Assembly (NCBI RefSeq): GCF_051014685.1
Contig: NW_027479674.1
Span: 1 to 64,000 of the forward strand
Length of the DNA: 64,000 bases
Direction: 5' to 3'
Origin: Ptiloglossa arizonensis
Lineage: Eukaryota; Arthropoda; Insecta; Hymenoptera; Colletidae
The translations under genes were made by a program, and so were the position numbers. Positions within the stretch are counted from its first letter, which is position 1, and the number at the start of each line of letters is the position of its first letter. Of the stretch, positions 63,804 through 64,000 are shown piece after piece. The notes beneath the pieces are model-generated. The model searched no databases, was not told the DNA's origin, and saw only the letters and a list, made by a program, of their open reading frames with translations.

Positions 63804-64000
63804 GTCAATCAGTTCGCGAGATATGGGAGTTTGAAGTTAAGGAATGGTTGAGAAACCATCACAATTTTCGCAAGTCTGATTCTCGAAACCAATAACTACC
63901 ATGGCCTAGGGCAAAAATACACATACCTCTGTAATCGGGCGAGTTTCTTCTTTCAGATGCAACAGGAATTTGTCGAATTCGTCAATCCGTTCCCGATATA

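Larger units (their letters stand above)
1..64000 (+). repeat. 177-bp tandem satellite array filling the window
   Basis: A unit of about 177 bp repeats head-to-tail from the first to the last base, beginning and ending inside a monomer. Recurrent landmarks in order are AAGGAATGGTTGAGAAACCA, ATTTTCGCAAGTCTGATACT, CGAAACCAATAACTGGAATG, CCTAGGGG, ACACACCATTGTAATCGGGC, CAGATGCAACAGGAATTTCT, CGAGTTCGTCAATCCGTTCG and GAGATATGGGAGTTTGAAG. Every monomer I followed has the same orientation, and no stretch departs from the period long enough to hold a gene or mobile element. My consensus has 42 G and 33 C in 177 bp, with nine CpGs. Such unit lengths are typical of centromeric or heterochromatic satellites in plants and animals. 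The chromosomal location is inferred, and I do not recognise the family by name. Confidence 0.97.
49191..64000 (+). repeat. Array domain D: mosaic entry then 33-monomer duplication
   Basis: Positions 49,191-51,119 are a patchwork. About 49,280-49,810 matches 41,140-41,670 at offset 8,140, and about 49,811-51,105 matches 37,250-38,545. From 51,119 the tract copies 44,040-45,900, and from about 52,150 a 5.8 kb unit is tandemly duplicated. Monomers with ATCGGTCGACTTTC, GGAACTTCTCGAG, GCGAGGTATCGG and GGGGCGAGATTC are frequent. No unique sequence is present. Confidence 0.75.

Noticed and set aside
1..64000. CRISPR-like array (regular repeats with variable parts)
   Set aside because: There are no spacers. 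The entire 177 bp unit is conserved, variation is scattered point changes, and no cas-like gene is present.
1..64000. Assignment to a named centromeric satellite such as the Arabidopsis, maize, rice or human families
   Set aside because: The monomer does not resemble those I know in landmark motifs, and I cannot run a database search, so no name is given.

Overview
The whole 64 kb window is one uninterrupted tandem satellite DNA array. I found no gene, RNA gene, transposon insertion, CRISPR array or unique sequence. The repeating unit is about 177 bp and all copies lie head-to-tail in the same orientation, so the window holds roughly 361 monomers. A consensus monomer that I built by eye has 75 G+C in 177 bp (about 42%). 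It carries very constant AvrII (CCTAGG), XhoI (CTCGAG) and NruI (TCGCGA) sites. A satellite of nucleosome-scale unit length in an array of this size points to a eukaryotic chromosome and is typical of centromeric or pericentromeric (sometimes knob or subtelomeric) heterochromatin in plants and animals. I do not recognise the monomer and cannot name the organism.

The array is layered. Monomers differ at a limited set of diagnostic positions, and ordered runs of particular variants recur as higher-order blocks. Positions 1-16.8 kb hold an eight-monomer block found four times, a tandem eight-monomer duplication (offset 1,416 bp) and a large copied segment (3.46-8.14 kb recopied at 10.36-16.81 kb with an internal ten-monomer expansion). 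Positions 16.8-25.4 kb are a looser mixture with partial duplications at offsets of 1, 3, 11 and 15 monomers. Between about 25.4 and 27.7 kb the variant composition changes: the GGATTGG/AATAG/TATTCG monomer type disappears and ACTACTATGG and SalI-bearing (GTCGAC) types appear. Positions 25.5-49.2 kb contain a clear five-monomer (885 bp) higher-order repeat, a 2.9 kb copy at offset 5,130 and a tandem twelve-monomer (2,124 bp) duplication. Positions 49.2-64 kb begin with a patchwork of pieces from 37-45 kb and end in a near-perfect 5,827 bp (33-monomer) tandem duplication.

Almost every offset equals a whole number of monomers less a few explained indels, so the array has evolved by in-register unequal exchange or conversion. 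The open reading frames that can be drawn across it are an artefact of 177 being divisible by 3 (59 codons).

The signals inside the monomer most worth testing are a CENP-B-box-like 17-mer in one monomer class, a 16 bp dyad in most monomers, and an A-box/B-box/T-run arrangement resembling an RNA polymerase III unit. All of these are inferences from sequence alone.
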